A stretch of DNA of 64,000 nucleotides from Klebsormidium nitens (taxonomy: Eukaryota; Streptophyta; Klebsormidiophyceae; Klebsormidiales; Klebsormidiaceae). The translations under genes and the position numbers were made by a program. The DNA is taken from positions 124,001-188,000 of the forward strand of contig DF236975.1 in NCBI GenBank assembly GCA_000708835.1, written 5' to 3'. Below the pieces are notes generated by a model, which ran no database searches, was not told the DNA's origin, and saw nothing but the letters and a program-made list of their open reading frames with translations. Shown here in pieces: positions 35,601 to 47,280 of the stretch (position 1 is its first letter; every line of letters starts with the position of its first letter).

Positions 35601-36026
35601 CAAGGCTTATGCGTGGCTTGCCGCCTTACCTGTCTACAGCATAGCCTGTTGCAAGAGAAAAGATGACGGTCAGAATGTGATGAGTTTATCTGCTTATCAC
35701 CCACTGCAATTGACTAATGCTCCTTTCAAACATCTCAAATGCCAATCAACCGCAGTAGGAAGATCCACAAGATGCGTCCTTTCCTATCATCTGCCGGCAA
35801 TTGCTTCGGCTTGTTTTGACAGTGTTAAAACGAACTGCATTCAAATGCAGCACTTTGGAAGTACCAAGAAACAGATGTGGCAGTTAGTCGACCTTGGTAG
35901 GCACATGTCCCATTGGAGGATGATCTTGACAATTTAAATCTGCTCACCAAAGAACTCCGTGACAATCGCTGTTGAGCCCTTGAGAGTGATTGTCTCCCTT
36001 GTTGCCCCCGCTGTTGCCATAACCAT
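32668..36026 (-). CDS. MAD2: MAD2 spindle-assembly-checkpoint protein (HORMA domain)
   Basis: Seven exons (minus strand): 36026-35948, 35645-35630, 35270-35140, 34716-34596, 33778-33675, 33336-33215 and 32721-32668. The total of 208 residues is the normal MAD2 length. Recognisable blocks are TITLKGSTAIVTEFF, GYAVDSILYQRGIYP, YGLSMLVCTDERVRDYL, KLQKLVLVVASVATKEVLER, WAFNIETDKE, REKSDKEIMSEIQAIVRQIT, ASITFLPLLDETC and, at the end, VHQVDAMVAYKNDDEGD. The HORMA fold with its C-terminal safety belt binds MAD1 and CDC20 and restrains APC/C until kinetochores attach. Exon 2 is a 16-nt micro-exon. The intron after exon 3 begins with GC (TCAG|GCAAGC), forced by phase and by the conserved SQISEWLL junction. 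A second in-frame ATG lies two codons in (36020). The gene is divergent from the pseudo-E2 gene to its right. Confidence 0.96.
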
Positions 36027-37159
36027 GCCGGGCAGGGTCAATCAGCTGCACGGACCAGTTTTGTTAGCTACTTTCTCTGCAGACGTTGCCGCTGTGTGCA
36101 CCCACGTTGGGACAGCTCCTCAGTATCAGACTCACCACCCAGTGCATCAAAAAAACCTTGCTTCGAGCACCCCTCTGCTTATAATACTAATAGACGTGAT
36201 CTATCCGACAGCTGGACCAACGCCTGCCAACGCCTCTTTTTCTCTGCAGCGGAATCAGGCGTTGCTGTGTGTGGGAGAAGCTTGAGACTCAAGTCTCAGA
36301 GTCAGTCTCAGAGCCGGAGTCGGGCAAGATTTTCAACAGCGGCCAGCTGTCGGCCAGCCAGATTGAATGGAATGTCGCTTGAACTTGAAGTTGCGGGGTA
36401 CTGTTTCTTGTTGAGAGGTTTTCTCCTCTTGCGAATCAAATCGCATCGTAGCCCTCAATGAGCCTGAAGATGTCCATCGCAGGGTCTGGACTCCTTGGCG
36501 CAAAAATGCTTAAATTGAGCAGTCTTGAGAACAGGGCATATTCAGCCCCTTGGGAAGTTGCATTCGGGTTGACTCAGGAGTCAGCAGCGACTGCAGATCA
36601 GTGCATGTCCAAACATCAAAGCAAGCAATTAAATGATACACTGACTGACACTGACAGAAACATTGTCATAGTAACATAGTAAGATTGAAGTATGGCTGCC
36701 ATGCCTGTGACCTGCCATTGTTGGCATTGTCATTGTTGGCATTGACCGAGACAACTTGTTGATATGCAGACCAGGCGCAGTGCCTCGCTGCTCAGCAACG
36801 CTCTAAACTTTCAGCTTCTTTGCTGACATTGAGAGCTCTGTGTTTCTTTCAGCGAGGGGCGTAGGGAGACATACCGGGTCTTACAGTGGCTTGCTTGCAG
36901 ACACAGACAGCTTATTACTTGATTGTGGCGTCTCATCTCGCTGAAACGCATTGGACGCCTAAGAAAGTATTGGTAGTGATCTCCAGTGGTATTTTGGCAG
37001 AGGATTCAGAGGTAGTTGTGTTTACAGACGCGGCAAATCATCTGGCCTCTTTCCATCTAAAGCAGCTGGCATCTCCAAACGGCAGCCAGAATGCAGATGG
37101 AATCAAGGCTACCTCCGACTGCATCCACCTCAGGGAGGCTAACTGAGCCCCGTCTGCAG
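36027..37159. other. Divergent promoter region, with unresolved first exon(s) of the pseudo-E2
   Basis: MAD2 starts leftward at 36026 and the FTS/AKTIP-like gene runs rightward, so this holds both promoters. The N-terminal exon(s) of the latter should also be here, because the first recognised exon (37160) begins in mid-protein in phase 0. No single ATG exon with a phase-0 donor could be chosen with confidence. A small imperfect duplication of GTTGGCATTGTCATT is at 36720-36745. Confidence 0.5.
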
Positions 37160-39850
37160 TCTCAGCATGGGCGAGAAGCTGTACTTCTCATTGAATAGTA
37201 GGTGCATCAAGTTAGTCACTACTCTTTTGCTGCATTTATAGTAGCTCAACTCCGCTGGTAGAGGAAAGGAGAAGAGACAGGATGCCTGCACTCCCGACTC
37301 TTCTTACGCTCATCGGTGGTCCAGGAACTACTTGGAGCACCAATTTAAGCACTGACCTTTCAACAATGAACTCGAGTCTTGACCATTACTTCCGGCAGTC
37401 ATTCATACAACAATCCTACCCTTGTCACCCAAAAGAACTGCTTCCAGGTTGCCTCAGATGCCAGCAAGCAACTGTTGTTAGAGGATTGAAGGTATGTATA
37501 CAAAGGTTTGCCCTTATCTACTGCAGTAGGAACCTGAAGTACCATGCACCCCCGGGTGTCTATGTCATGCCATCATTTGAGAGTTTACAAGGTGAGATGT
37601 TACACTCTCCTCAATCGGTGCTCTTCCAATGGTCACACACTCCTCCATCCTCCATGCTCCATCATGCTCTGCAGCTTGCTCTCTATTGCCAATACGAACA
37701 GTCCGGTCCATTGTAGCCCAGCCATAGCTCGTCCTTCTCATGCAAGCGCTTGAAGTGTCTGCGCCGAGACAACCTCATCAAGGCAGAACTGATTGAGACG
37801 ACGACAGTGTAGAAGCTCTATCTCTTCACAAACAATCTTTCTGAGAATTGTTATCAAACCCGATGTTCTAATGATGATTTGGTCGGATTCCAAACAATGG
37901 TTTCCATGTGCAGCCTGGGAAGGTGCTGTGTTTGTGAGGCAAGGCCTGTACAAAGGAGGGATTTTCAAATTCACAATAAGAATACCAGACGGGTACCCGA
38001 AGGAGTGGCCTAGTGTCAGATTTACGACCCCACTGCTTCACCCACAAGTAGACTCGCAAGGGTTTCTGAACTTGACACTACTGCTGCAGGGTCAGACGCT
38101 TGTCCAAGTGAGTGTCTCCCTGTCCTGAGTGTTGCAACCGATATTCCGAGAGTCCTCAGCTTCACACCTTGCGCGTTGGTCAAACCTGTTTTGCCAGATT
38201 ATGATCAGCTTGAAGACTACCATCTGAGTTGTCCGCAATTGCTCACCACCTGCGTCATCAATGAATCTGCCTTTTGAAGCATTCAGGGCCTCCATCAGAA
38301 AATCAGACTTGCTAACCAAAGACTTGCTAACCCGAGCAGTACACAGAGCAACTGCAGGGGTTTGGGCTTTGAATATGAAGAATCGATTATGAGAGTGTTC
38401 ATGAAACTTATAAGTGTCCACCAATTCATGTTTCTGCCATTTCGATGCAGGGATACATCGTCTCTCTCCTGAAGTACATACACGATGTCTTCCATAGTAT
38501 TGTTACAGAGTCGCCCGCCAACCCATATGCTGCTGTCATGTAAGGCATTCGACTAGTTTTTGGACAGATCCCCACCTTGAATCCCTCCTCCACTTTGTTC
38601 TTGCCCCTTCCCAAACATTGGCAGAATGTTATTTTTTGATTGAAAATTCTGCACGAATGTAAGGGAAAGAAAGTGTTGCCCCTTAAGAAAGGCCACCTGA
38701 AGGTACAATAAATTGAAACCTCCAGTTCGATTGAATTTAAGTGATATGAGCTGGCAAGTGCCAGGTTCTGAATCGACAGGCATTAAGGTCGGCCCAGGCA
38801 TCCACTTTCATCGACCAGGTTTTTTATTGTGCAAATTCGACTTTGGAGCGTGAAATTCTGGTCAGCAAATCCACTTTGCTTGGACACATAAGACGACCCT
38901 CTTTCGAGAAAGGCTGACTCTGACCAGCGTTGCAGGTACAAAGACGCCCGGCGGCAGTTCGCGCAGCAAGCAGAGGACTGTGCTTCGAAATCCAGCAGCG
39001 CTGCGCTGCAGACAAGACCTGGGGCCAGGTCAGGACTCAATTCGAGCAATACTTTCTTTCCGAGTTTGCGTGTTATGGCAGCACTATGAGTTCCGAAAAG
39101 CATCTGCATGAGATCCTGCTGACGCCACGCCTGGAAAAAGACAAAAATTCGATCGAAATGCTTTGCACATCAGCGCGATCGAATGCAGCACAGGAAACAA
39201 GGAGGATCTTTGCCGTCTTTTAAGTCAGAGTCGTCACTTACAGAATTCTCCTAGCGGGAATTTTCTAGATCGGTCTGTGTTTCGAGGGAATTCGATTCTG
39301 CAGGCTATCATTCGTTGCATAGCCTGTTTGAGGCTCCCTTTTCAGATCTGGGAAACAAACTAATGGTGTAAACAACCTCCCAACACATCTTCCATATGCC
39401 CTTTACGCTAGACCAGATGCGCACTCGACTGCCATACTTTAAATTTTAACATGTGTCATGTGAACGAAAGCACAGTAGTCGAAGAATGAGAAGAATAGTT
39501 ACACGTAGCAGTCGGTGTCTTACACGACCGCGCCCGACAATGATTGGCTTTCAGGACGGGCTCCCCATTTTGCCTTGAAACGGAAGCTTGTCGCGCTTTG
39601 AGCTCAATTCGTATCGTCGACGCTTGCAAAGAGATCCAGCAAGGTGACTTCTGATTGCCTTACGAGGTTCTTGATGTGTCTTCTCGCCCATGACAATTAC
39701 ATTTGGATACTCAAGTTGTTAGATACAGGTATATTGACAGCATTCTCGATTTTAAAACCCAAATCTATCTGTCTGTGCAGTCTGCGGTTTCAAGAATTCA
39801 ACCTCGAGCATCAAGAGGCCTTGGAGGACATCTTGCAGCGACAGATTTGA
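37160..39850 (+). CDS. FTS/AKTIP-like inactive E2 (UEV) protein, N-terminus unresolved
   Basis: Exons in phase: 37160-37197, 37527-37591, 37914-38107, 38451-38539, 38936-39028 and 39781-39850, giving 182 residues plus an unassigned N-terminus. The E2 fold is clear: EAVLLIEYRNLKYHAPPGVY, VMPSFESLQAWEGAVFVRQG, LYKGGIFKFTIRIPDGYP, SVRFTTPLLHPQVD and YIVSLLKYIHDVFHSI. At the catalytic site the E2 HPN motif reads HPQ, and the expected Gly-x-Ile-Cys-Leu reads GFLNL, so cysteine is replaced by asparagine and the protein should not carry ubiquitin. PPGVYVMPS and the position before a long C-terminal helix match the AKTIP/FTS branch, which in animals joins Hook and FHIP proteins to attach cargo to dynein. 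That function in this alga is inference. The C-terminus (NPYAAVMYKDARRQFAQQ, ending ALEDILQRQI) is helical and charged. Confidence 0.82.
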
Positions 39851-41760
39851 GGACCATCGAGCTGACTGCAATAATCGAAGACTCTTTATCTAGGATGTAA
39901 AATGCGGGCGTTTGTGTACCATGCTGTTTGACCATGTAGTATCCTCCCCACCTCCCTGACCTTTTGAGCGAAGGTCCTCCCATCCAACTGCCGAAGTCAT
40001 ATCATTGGCCATGCGTGATGGGTGCGTGATCCTATCGTTTGAATACTAGGCATGACTTGTAAAAGTATTATCACTCCCTCTTTTAACACTTCAATCAACC
40101 ACTAATTTTCCATTGTTTGTAAGGTGTTTAGCGGACTGTCGGATGGTGCCGTGCCAACCTTTGCTTCGTCATACTTGTTGCATTGAACCACGAGGCAGCT
40201 GAAAATGATTACGGATGCCACTTGGCACGAAATTATTGTGCGCCTGTCGCACGTGCTAATATAATAATAGCGGATTTGTATCGCTAGAATTCAACCCTCG
40301 ATTGGGACTAACACGATAGAACCAGAGTCTCGAGTACTCGCATGCAAATGCTGTTCCTAATACCTATCCTCCGCTCGAACGGGTCGGCCAATCATAGATT
40401 CGCGCGCGCCAGGTTTAAAAGCTGGCGGTAACGTCACAGTATACTACGAACGGGCCTACAGGTACTCAAGCACTTTGTCAAGCACTTTGAAAATTTCCCG
40501 GGTAAATCCACGGTAGATCCGATGCGCATCTTAAAATCCGGCATGCGAAGCAGTCCGCCGGCTCGAGCCGGAGGTCAGCGGAACAAACATTCCATTTACC
40601 AAATTGGCGGTCAATATTCCGCCACGTATACCAAAAAGTGCATTTTGTATATAGTCATGCACACGAGCGGACTGCGCATTTCCGGCGGAACCTCAAAACG
40701 TGCGAAATTGCAATTTGCCTCGCCGCGTAACAGATCCCCGAGGCGTCGGGGACTTCTGGAAGGTCACGGGACTTGCCTTTCCCACCCCTGACGTCCATCT
40801 ATCAGCCGTTCGATCCTGCCAACGAACGATCGAACGGTATCGATCCGCTTGTATGTCGATTTGGGGTGGGGATCCGGAATGCGGCGCGAACAAACAGCGG
40901 AATTTTTGGAATTTAGTCATATCCACGCGTCAGATTCGAAGATTCTGACCTGGCGCTGAAGATTCATCCCTTGCGAACCTTGCTGGTTGGCAACAGCCAA
41001 TGGCTGGGCAGCCATGCGCCATCCTCCCGCCCCAACTGTTTAGGGAATGGTGTCCCTTCTTCCTTGACGTGCTTTCATTCCTGGAAAGTGGTCAACGGAA
41101 GCAGCGCTCATCTTTCGCCACCAGCTGTGGTGGCATCCGAGAATTCTTTGTTGATTGCATCGGGGATTAGAAAGGCGCACGTGTCTTGGGGAAAGGCTTT
41201 GGGCGGCCGGTTTGGGTAGGTGGGGAGCTGGTGGAAGAAGGAAGGATCGTAGCAGTCAAGATTGAAACGCACCGGGTGGGAATGGTTGGCAGGCGGGTGT
41301 GAGCGGATGTTTGACAAGTAGACTTTGGCGTAGCTGTGGTGCTCAATCAGCACTCATCTGTGAGAATTTGACAGAGGAGGTCGAAGCTTGAAGTTTTTTA
41401 GGACGTCAGCTGTGCACTTGGTGACCCGTCGAGGGTAGAGCTTGATTTCCAAGTATTGATACAGAAGCTGGGTGCGCATTCAGGGTTCCTGCTTGCAAGG
41501 GTTTCAAGGCTTTGCAGGGGCCTCTTGAGTACAATGCTCAGCCATCTTAGCTGAGGCAACAGTCCACCATTACCTGTCCTTTGATCCCAGCGACTTGTTG
41601 AATAAGGAGTCTTTAGACGACTGTACAGCGAGCTTTGGTGTAGGCTCATCATTTGGTTTCTTTTCGCTAGTCAATGGCAATAATGCACGCAGAGGCATAG
41701 TTCATATCGGCTCGTTACAACGCAATAACGGTTCCTTACGCATCTTGGTCACCCTCCTAG
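39851..41760. other. Intergenic stretch, nothing recognised
   Basis: No gene is supported. It contains the 3' UTR of the pseudo-E2 and probably the promoter and 5' UTR of the next gene. Confidence 0.4.
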
Positions 41761-41796
41761 ATGCCACCCTTTCGAGAGACCTCGGCCACCTTCCAG

Positions 41797-44700
41797 ATGG
41801 CCAGTGCCGTCCCCTGGAAAAGCGAGGGCATTGCCATTCCTGCATCCAATTCCTTGCGGATTACCAGGAAGGTGGAGTGGGAGGCTGGGGAAGAAGCTCA
41901 TGAGCCTGAGTTGGAGGATGCTCTATCCGCCAACTCGAGCGGCAGCAGCCCCAGAAGAATTGGGGATCCTGCGGTGGGGTCTCTTCCGAAGCGTGCGCGG
42001 TTGGCGTGCAAGGACCGCGTAGGGAAGCTGGTTATCTCAGGAAGTGTTCCCAACCAGGGTTTCATGCACTTGGCGAGGTCAGCACCGGCGCCAGTGATCG
42101 GCGCCGCCGTTTCCGCTCAGTTCAGCAGCAGTCCGTTTGCCAGGCTGACTCTCCAGCCGGGGTCGGTGTCAAATGGAGCCAGTTTGCACCGCCTGAGAGG
42201 AGTCCCTGCTCACAGTGTGGACAGGACGCTTGTTAGCGAAGAAGGGAAGGAGCCGTTGGACCGAGAGCCAGGGTACTCTTCCAAGTCGTCGGACGACGGG
42301 TTTAGGGCGGGGTTCAGCGTGGATCCTGACATGGAGTCTGATGCTGAGAGCAGCTTCTGGCCGGCAGAGCGGATGGAAGGGGTGTATAAGCCAAGCAATG
42401 GGGTGGCAACGGAGAAGAGTTTGGTTGCGGTCCTCGACCAAGGGACAGAATTGAAAGAAGAAGCGTCGGTGGATGAGAGGACGGATGTCATTGGACGCAT
42501 GTCTGAGGTAAGGGCTGCTTCAGAGTGCACGGCTTGAACTTTCGTGTGCCGCGTTCGGGGTGTAGATTCTGCCCCGATCAACATAATTGCCTGCAGCAAG
42601 AAAGGCCTGTAGAAAAACTCCTATGGGATTTTAGGTTACAGTCCACAAAGCATTGTTTAATTACAGCCTGTCATGGAAATGGTGGCAGGGAATATTGGAT
42701 TCATTGTCTTTCAGATGTATGTGTTCTGGTTAGACTTCAGTTTGATTGTCTGGTTGAAAGTAATCTGGATGTGTCCTGCTCCTCTGAGTATGGCACTTTT
42801 TCTCGGAGTGAAGTGTCTGATTTCAGCTAAGCCCGCTTTTCCATGTGATCCTTTTTAGTTATGGTAATGGATTCTTGGTCATGCCAGGCTTTGTGGTTAA
42901 GCCCTTGCTTACATGCCGGACTTTCTTGTATTTGTGCTCTTCTCTTATAGTATCTGCTTGCATGCTTTGTTCTTGCCTTCTTTCTGTGGCAATGCGAGCA
43001 ACTTTCTCTTTCTATCAAAGCTTATAGATACAGGCGCAAGATCAGCATGTTCGGTTGCCTTTCTCGCTGCATAAATTTCATGTCTGCAACATTGTCTGCA
43101 TTTAATTTCCTGTATGTTGTGGTGCGTCTACCCTTACGTGGCTGTCGCAAATCCAATCTCCTCACATGTTGTCTAACGTCTCTATACAATGTTGTTCTTG
43201 CCAGCCCCGTTGTACTTCTTCTCATGTAGATGGAGCTCTTTCCTTTCCCTCGCCATCGCAACAAATGAAGCCTTTCTTCTCCTTTCCACCTGTAGGGCCT
43301 CTCCTGATTGTTTGGGACCATCTGTCAGTTCCTGATACCCCCAGTTCTGTGATGTAGCATATCGTATCCGGTGCAATAGTCTGTGTAACATAGAGCTTTC
43401 ATTCGCACCTTCCAGGTTCTCGGTTATGCATTCATTCTCCGTGTCCGAATCTGTCGGGCCTTGTTTCTTGCAGGCCGCAAGTGAAGCTTCCTTCCGCCCC
43501 TCCGTGCTCTACTTCGCCGTCCTGGCCATGGACCTCTGCCTGGCAACGATGTGGCGCCCCCTGGGCCAGAAGAACGTCAACCGCGCGCGGGGACTTGGCT
43601 TCACCTGCCTATATCTTGCCGCCGCTCAGCTGGGGGCCCCCATCCCCCTGGAAAAGTTCTGTTCGCTTTCGGCGGTACAGGAGAGCTGGGTTGGGGCGCC
43701 GATGATCCGGCAGCAGCAGCAGGAGGTGATGAGTTTGTTGGACGTGGGGGGGCAGGCGAGCGGGCTGGACGTGGGAGAGCTGTGGGGGAAGCTAGTGCGC
43801 GCTACCGGAAAGGCATCGGAGGTGAGCATAGCTCTTTGTGTCTCGGGTGGCTGTGTTTGTAGTATTATTTCAATCAAACATTCGGGGTTAAAATAGTGTT
43901 TGGCTAGGCATCACTTGGTCAAGTGGGATGATTTGATATCAGGTGATTATGGAGTGAATTAAGGATTGTCGATAATGGTGGGCTCTGTGCAGAAGTTAGT
44001 GGGTTTGAATCGCAGAGAAGTTGGCAGATCCTGATTGCCCTGTGATCAAGGCAACGGCAATTGGGCCTACCACCTCAACTTTCCGAGTAATTGTTTGTCA
44101 CCTTCCTATGGTAACACTGGCTTTCACATAGATTGGAGTGTCTCCTCCTGAAGAGGAGGGGTTCTGGGTTCATGTTTGCCCTGGCAGATCGAGCATTGGA
44201 CACTCGTCTAAGGTTCTCTGTGTGTGTGCAGGCTGTGTATATGGCGGAGTTTGTGTCGCTTCTGGCGGGGTCCGAGTATTCGGTGGACCATTTCACCATG
44301 GATATGATTACCTTCTCGTCTGACATCCTGGATGCGTCGGGCGACACAACTGTCAAGAGTCAAGCGAAGGTGAGTCAAACTCTCAGCCCAAGACTTGCTT
44401 TGGGTCGGAAGGTGAAGGGAAGTGTTCAACAGAGAAGCAATGGAACTTGCTGTTACTTGTTGCGTCATTTTTTTGTGGTAGCAAGACTGTTAAGAGCGAT
44501 TTGCGCTGACTATGGCATTGACCCGACTTTTGTTGTATTTGAACAGAGGGAGGTTGCTAGATGCTCATTAAAAACTACTCAATTTGCCCCCTTTCCAGAA
44601 GCAACGAATGGCTCTGGCTAAAGCTCCTCTCTGATTGGCCCGTCTGGGCGTCTTTTGGGTGCCGACGCTTGCCTGTCAGGTAGCCCCCACTCATCGGGAC

Positions 44701-44919
44701 TTTCTCTGCTCGTGTCAGGTCTTGGCAGACGTTCTGTGCCCGGAGGTTCCTTGCCCGAAGCCTGCAACAACGGAGCAGAAGGACAGCCTAAGCGGCGGGT
44801 TTGTTTTTGGAGCCGTTCTCCCCGCCCTCAAGAGCCCCTCGAAGCCGCACTGCCGTGCCCAGGCGGGGCCGGTTACCGCATTCAAAAGCGGGTCTCAAAG
44901 GCTGGTTAAGTGGAGGTAG
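41797..44919 (+). CDS. Unidentified protein with a possible cyclin-like box
   Basis: Four exons in phase 0 throughout: up to 42507 (from the ATG at 41797, or the in-frame ATG at 41761), 43474-43821, 44232-44369 and 44719-44919. The product is 465 residues (477 from the upstream ATG). The 41797 start is preferred because a good acceptor (CCACCTTCCAG) immediately precedes it, as if a 5'-UTR intron ended there. Residues about 1-237 are Ser/Pro/Glu-rich and disordered-looking. Exon 2 encodes a helical hydrophobic block, SVLYFAVLAMDLCLATMW...RARGLGFTCLYLAAAQLG...IPLEKFC, whose spacing resembles helices 2-4 of a cyclin box (LAVNYLDRFL...LLGVACLLIAAKYEE). Exon 3 (YMAEFVSLLAGSEYSVDHFT) could be the following helix. 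The usual MRAILVDW start of the box is absent, so the family call is weak. A Cys/Pro-rich basic tail ends in LVKWR. Confidence 0.6.
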
Positions 44920-47039
44920 TTACTTAACCGCAACGGGGGGGCCGCAGACTCTCTGCTTTTGAGGGGCGAATTGCCGCCTCGAAAGGAGTTCTTGCATCAC
45001 TCGTGAGGGGGTGTTTGAGCGAGCGAGGGTGTGTCCGAATGAGGCCAATAAGTAGTCATAGGGAGCTGCAACGTGCGAGCGGGGCGTCCTGATCGGTGGT
45101 GTTTGAGACGGGGAGTCGTTTGTGTACATACGTGGTGCGCGGTCGGTGTGAAGCGGGCAGTGGCGAAGAACAGGCTGGCAGTCGTGTTGCTAGTTGTACT
45201 CTAGGTCTTAAGAAAATGGAGACGAGACGTTTCTTTCCACGGCTACTAGTTGTATCAGCTACATGGTGCCTCCGAGGTTCGTAATGAGAAGCCGTGGCCC
45301 CACGTCTGTAGCGAGGACCGGCTGCCAAGGTGTAAATTAGTAGTATCAAACCTGGACCCTAGCATAGGTGGTCCCAATCCTGCCTTGGGGCCTGAGGAGC
45401 CCTTGAAAGATCCTGATTCTGTTGACGATCTCAAATTGAAACATTCTTTGATGAAACAAGAACTGAAGACTCCAGTCAGTAATCACTTATCTGTCGCTGC
45501 TTCACAAGAGCTTTTAAGCTTTACAGTCCTCTTCAAAGAATGCAGTTTGTTGCAACAGTTGCTCCTGCAACCACTCCTTCTCGCTGTAAACCATGCGTAT
45601 CCTTCTTCAAAGATCAAGGGTGTGGTTGCCGGCTAGCTATCACTTGCATCATATCGCTTTGAACTATTTCATGACTTGTGTGGGGTCCGTGAATCAATTG
45701 ATTGATTTGGTTATCTACGCTTAATCACAGGCGCCGGCCCTCAATGGCTGTAGGTCTGTCATGTGATTGGTGCGTGCACCATGATGTGCATAGGCCCGAC
45801 CATCGCGCGGCACATACCTGCATAATAGGCTATCATTGGTGCTAATCATCAAGCTGCCGCCGTATTTGCGATGTTCCTTGTGACGTACCAAGATGAATGC
45901 GTCCGCCAATCGACAACTAATACATTACCGCCGCCCTATTTCTTAGTGCGAGTAAGTGACGCCGCCTGGCGTGCATATGGACGTTATCAATGTAAGAGGG
46001 CTTGGTACTGACCGCGGTAATTATAGTATCATTGTAGCTGCAGCGTGCCCGTCGTACGTCTAGGTACGTACTTGCTTTGATGCATGAGCCTGGAGATCCG
46101 TCCTTCCTCCTCGTGGTCGGAGCCGGCGGTAGGTGATCCATTCAAGCTATCCGTTCCGACAAGCTATAAGCCTGAAAGTGCTCGGAACAGAATGTGGTAC
46201 TGCATGCAACCGTCATATCAATTTATGTCTGTCGTCTGTACTTCCTATTACAGCGTTCCTCACTCCTACGATCCTGGGCTGTTTAGGTAGGGCTGTACTC
46301 AAAATTGTACTGTTGCTCGATCAGTGCATGACTGCTGCTACCCGTATAGTACGGTACTGTCAACTTTTGATGGGTCATCCGAAAATATTTCAACAAAGAA
46401 TGTCGGTCCAGTCCAAGTTTGTCTCGGAGTCGAATCCGTGCTGAAGCCTATTTATGTACTACTCTCTCTACATGCAATAAGGACCTGATTCTCTGCGTTA
46501 GCGGACCAGAGTCGCTTCGTTTCTCACACGTAGTAACAAGCCAGTCTAGTCATGATTCATGCAGTCTCAACATCAACTCTCCGCACGTCTTTGGCAGCTG
46601 ATTGGGCTGTTGCAGTTCATGGCGGCTCCCGATTTCTGTCTAGTCTACAAAATTGTTGGCGGAATCTCATGTACGGGCCGCCGTTTCACCTGCTCTAAGT
46701 AGTCTCTAGCGCTGCCTGCCAAAATAACACCCGCTGTCGCGCGCAGGTCGACTGTCTTTGCAACGCCTGTGACGGCCACTTTTGACGGTCGCGCGATCTG
46801 ATTTCTCGGACTAATCTCGAACACTTTCCAACCCACACCTTCACCAGAGCCAGAGGCGAAGGTGACGCACAGGTCGCCGCATTTAATGCTCGGTACCAAA
46901 ATCCGGGCGGTGTCTTTCGAAGCCAATCTTCCTTTCCCAATTGTTCTCCCGAGCCCAGTGGAGCAACTCATATACCGCTCCCCCAATAGTTTTTCGCAGC
47001 CCCTTCTCAGCAACATCAACCTTATCCCGAGCGCTCCTT
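44920..47039. other. Spacer between convergent genes, nothing recognised
   Basis: The cyclin-box-like gene and AHK1 converge here. A 129-codon open stretch at 45250-45636 is not supported by splice sites or similarity. AATTGATTGATTTGG at about 45698-45712 resembles the TTGA-type LINE tail seen at 22098 and may be a relic. Confidence 0.4.
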
Positions 47040-47280
47040 CCCTTGGCAACCCGGCCCCTTCTCCGTTTCCCCCGGGCACTCCATCTCATCTTTTCCCTGG
47101 TAACCCGACCCCATTTCTCTTCACCCGGGCAGTCATCTCCGTCCCTCGATCAAAGCCAACGCTCGTCTCACCCGAACGACATTTTCCCCGGGCACTCATC
47201 CTCTTCTTTCCCTTGGTAACCGAACCCCCTCTCCCTTCACCCGGGCAGATAACCCAAGCTACCGCTCTATTCACCCGGGC
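47040..47280 (-). repeat. Degenerate tandem repeat overlapping the AHK1 stop codon
   Basis: On the minus strand, units of about 116 bases contain GCCCGGGTGAAG...GGGTTACCAAGGGAAA...ATGAGTGCCCGGG, with sub-repeats of roughly 54-60 bases. CACCCGGGC (plus strand) recurs at 47123, 47239 and 47273. The copy nearest AHK1 supplies its last codons and stop (SPG-TGA inside CCCGGGTGA). Mostly 3' UTR. Confidence 0.75.

Noticed and set aside
37448-37494. Candidate exon reading VASDASKQLLLED for the pseudo-E2
   Set aside because: It hits an in-frame TGA before its donor and leaves only a ~32-nt intron. The exon at 37160-37197 gives LLIEYRNLKYHAPPGVY in perfect phase.
43981-44060. tRNA-like GGGTTTGAATCGC
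   Set aside because: No matching acceptor stem or anticodon arm could be paired around it, and it lies in an intron.
45250-45636. 129-codon open stretch after the cyclin-box-like gene
   Set aside because: No similarity and no splice support; it is probably 3' UTR or intergenic.
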